A stretch of 64,000 nt of DNA from Aeromicrobium sp. Leaf245 (GTDB lineage: Bacteria; Actinomycetota; Actinomycetes; Propionibacteriales; Nocardioidaceae). The notes beneath the pieces are model-generated. The model worked only from the letters and a program-made list of their open reading frames with translations. It searched no databases and had not been told where the DNA came from. The translations under genes were made by a program, and so were the position numbers. Shown here one piece after another: positions 62,583 through 64,000 of this stretch. Numbering within the stretch: the first letter of the stretch is position 1; every line of letters starts with the position of its first letter. The stretch is taken from NCBI RefSeq assembly GCF_942548115.1, contig NZ_OW824151.1, positions 248,001 through 312,000 of the forward strand. The letters run 5' to 3'.

Positions 62583-64000
62583 AGGCGCCGCAGGGCGGCC
62601 TCGGCGGCGTTGAAGCCGCCCATGCCGTGCACGCCGCCGCCGGGCGGGGTGGCGGCGGAGCACAGGTACACGCCGTCGACGCCGAGCGAGTACGGGTCGA
62701 GCGTGGGGCGGGGGCGCAGGGGGATCTGGCGCCACGTGTTGGCGCCGGTGCCGATGTCGCCACCCACGTAGTTGGCGTTGCCGGCCTCGAGCTGCGCCGT
62801 GCCCTTGGAGACCACCTGCACGACCCGGTCACGGAAGCCGGGGGCGAAACGCTCGACCTGGCCCAGGATCAGGTCCGTCGCGTCACCCGGCCACGCGTGC
62901 GGGACGTGCGCGTACGCCCAGATCGGGTTGATCCCGTCGCGCGAGCGACTGGGGTCGGCGAGGTGCTGCTGGCCGAGCAGCACGAAGGGACGGTCCGGCA
63001 TGACTCCCCGCGCGGTGCGTCCCTCGGCGTCGACGATCTCGGCTGCGGACCCGCCGACGTGGACGGTGCCGGCGCGGCGGACCTCGTCGTTGGTCCACGG
63101 GATCTCGCCGTCGATCGCCACGTCGATCTTGAACGCCGCCGGACCGTAGCGGTAGCCCCGCAGCTGCCGGGCCACGAGGGGCGGGATCGCGTCGCCGACG
63201 ATGCCCAGGGCGCCGCGCGGCGAGGTGTCGAGCAGGATCACGTCGGGTCGGGTGCCGATCTCCTCGGCCAGCTGGCCCATGCTCGTGACCTCGACGCCGG
63301 TGCGCACGGTGCCTCCGAGCTCCTCCAGACGGGCGACCAGCGCTGCTGCGATCGATCCCGAGCCACCCTCGGCGACCGGCCAGCCGTAGCGGTGGCCCGC
63401 GGCGCCGAGCATGAGGCCCACCGAGGCGCTGAGCGGCGTGTCGAGCCGACCGAACACGTGCGCGGCCACGCCCATGAACAGGGAGCGGGCGGGCTCGTCG
63501 TCGAAGCGACGGACCAGCACGTTCGCCGGCAGGGCCGCCTGGAGCCCGAAGCGGGCGAGGGTGAGCGGGTGCGACGGCACGTGCACGACGGGACGCAGCA
63601 CGTCGGCGAGCAGGTCGTCGAAGTCTCGCGTGATCGGGCCGAACAGCTTCTTCCACGAGCGCGCGTCGGCGCCGAGCGAGGCTGCCGTGCGCTCCATGTC
63701 GCGGCTGACCACCCCGGCGCGACCGTCGTCGAGCGGGTGCGCGAGGTCGACCTCGGGCCAGAGCCAGCGCAGGCCGTTCCGCTCGAGCTCCAGGGACGCG
63801 AGGTAGGGCGAGGCGACGCCCATCGGGTGGAACGCCGAGCACTCGTCGTGCAGCACCCCGGGCACGGTCAGCTCGCTGGTGCGCGTCCCACCGCCGACGC
63901 GGTCGGCGGCCTCGAGGACGGTCACGTCGAGACCCTCCTGCGCCAGGCGCACGGCGCCCGCGAGCCCGTTGGGTCCACTGCCCACCACCACCGCCGACGT
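62579..64000 (-). CDS. Phytoene-dehydrogenase-like FAD-dependent oxidoreductase (5' truncated by window edge)
   Basis: The frame is open to the right edge: the first readable residues are TSAVVVGSGPNGLAGAVRLAQEG, the FAD-binding glycine loop, so only the start codon and a few residues are missing. Further blocks: EAADRVGGGTRTSELTVPGVLHDECSAFHPMG, then PVAEGGSGSIAAALVARLEELGG and the C-terminal LCSAATPPGGGVHGMGGFNAAEAALR, the flavin-binding tail of the NAD(P)/FAD-dependent CrtI/PDS-like group. Substrate unknown; no carotenoid genes are adjacent. It is convergent with the fusion gene. Confidence 0.9.
   Translation of the reverse strand, partial: TSAVVVGSGPNGLAGAVRLAQEGLDVTVLEAADRVGGGTRTSELTVPGVLHDECSAFHPMGVASPYLASLELERNGLRWLWPEVDLAHPLDDGRAGVVSRDMERTAASLGADARSWKKLFGPITRDFDDLLADVLRPVVHVPSHPLTLARFGLQAALPANVLVRRFDDEPARSLFMGVAAHVFGRLDTPLSASVGLMLGAAGHRYGWPVAEGGSGSIAAALVARLEELGGTVRTGVEVTSMGQLAEEIGTRPDVILLDTSPRGALGIVGDAIPPLVARQLRGYRYGPAAFKIDVAIDGEIPWTNDEVRRAGTVHVGGSAAEIVDAEGRTARGVMPDRPFVLLGQQHLADPSRSRDGINPIWAYAHVPHAWPGDATDLILGQVERFAPGFRDRVVQVVSKGTAQLEAGNANYVGGDIGTGANTWRQIPLRPRPTLDPYSLGVDGVYLCSAATPPGGGVHGMGGFNAAEAALRRL

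Overview
The window reads as chromosomal DNA of a high-GC actinomycete. Reasons are the strong G/C third-position bias, the actinobacterial families (DUF6049, DUF5926, DUF222-HNH, Ino1 with PadR, the GlgE pathway) and the many start codons preceded at 6-8 nt by a TANNNT box, typical of leaderless actinobacterial genes. A member of Propionibacteriales (Nocardioides/Aeromicrobium-like) is my best guess, from gene content only. I saw no rRNA, tRNA, integrase, insertion sequence or CRISPR array.

Layout. 0-3 kb: the tail of a branched-chain amino-acid-type ABC importer (two permeases and a binding lipoprotein). 3-10.7 kb: a lipoprotein, a DUF808 membrane protein, the CCA-adding enzyme, and divergently a DUF6049 exported protein coupled to the lipid II flippase MurJ. 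10.7-20.2 kb: a siderophore-interacting flavoprotein under a DtxR/IdeR-type box, a FemAB-type peptidyltransferase and an alanine-racemase-like protein joined by a 119-bp direct-repeat unit, a class A PBP, PadR with inositol-phosphate synthase, and an LPXTG surface protein. 20.3-23.5 kb: a PAP2-diacylglycerol kinase fusion, adenosine deaminase and a small unknown.

23.5-47.4 kb is the core: about 24 kb of alpha-glucan and trehalose metabolism. It holds a beta-phosphoglucomutase/GH65 phosphorylase pair, MalQ, GlgX1-TreY, an aldo/keto reductase-TreZ, a second GlgX, and GlgE-TreS-maltokinase-GlgB. Trehalose can be made from glucan (GlgX/TreY/TreZ), interconverted with maltose (TreS), phosphorylated as maltose (Mak) and polymerised (GlgE/GlgB). 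The GH65/phosphoglucomutase pair can break down an alpha-disaccharide by phosphorolysis. GlgC and GlgA/GlgM are not in the window. A glutaminase, a 51-aa acidic protein and a tail-anchored protein lie inside the cluster.

47.5-64 kb: a DUF222-HNH protein with an AT-rich, SOS-like promoter, arginine deiminase, an NCS1 permease with a cysteine hydrolase, two paralogous small secreted four-cysteine proteins, DUF5926, an RsbW-like ATPase, rhodanese, HU, Aat with an APH-fold kinase, EcsC, a CGNR/GyrI pair, an EamA exporter, an XRE-cupin regulator facing a thioredoxin-reductase-like/methyltransferase fusion, and a truncated phytoene-dehydrogenase-like oxidoreductase.

The least explained part is non-coding. 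Several gene gaps carry pairs of 14-32 bp motifs at a constant 31-32 bp period, plus palindromes with GATTCC...GGAATC arms. One of these motifs recurs in gaps 53 kb apart.
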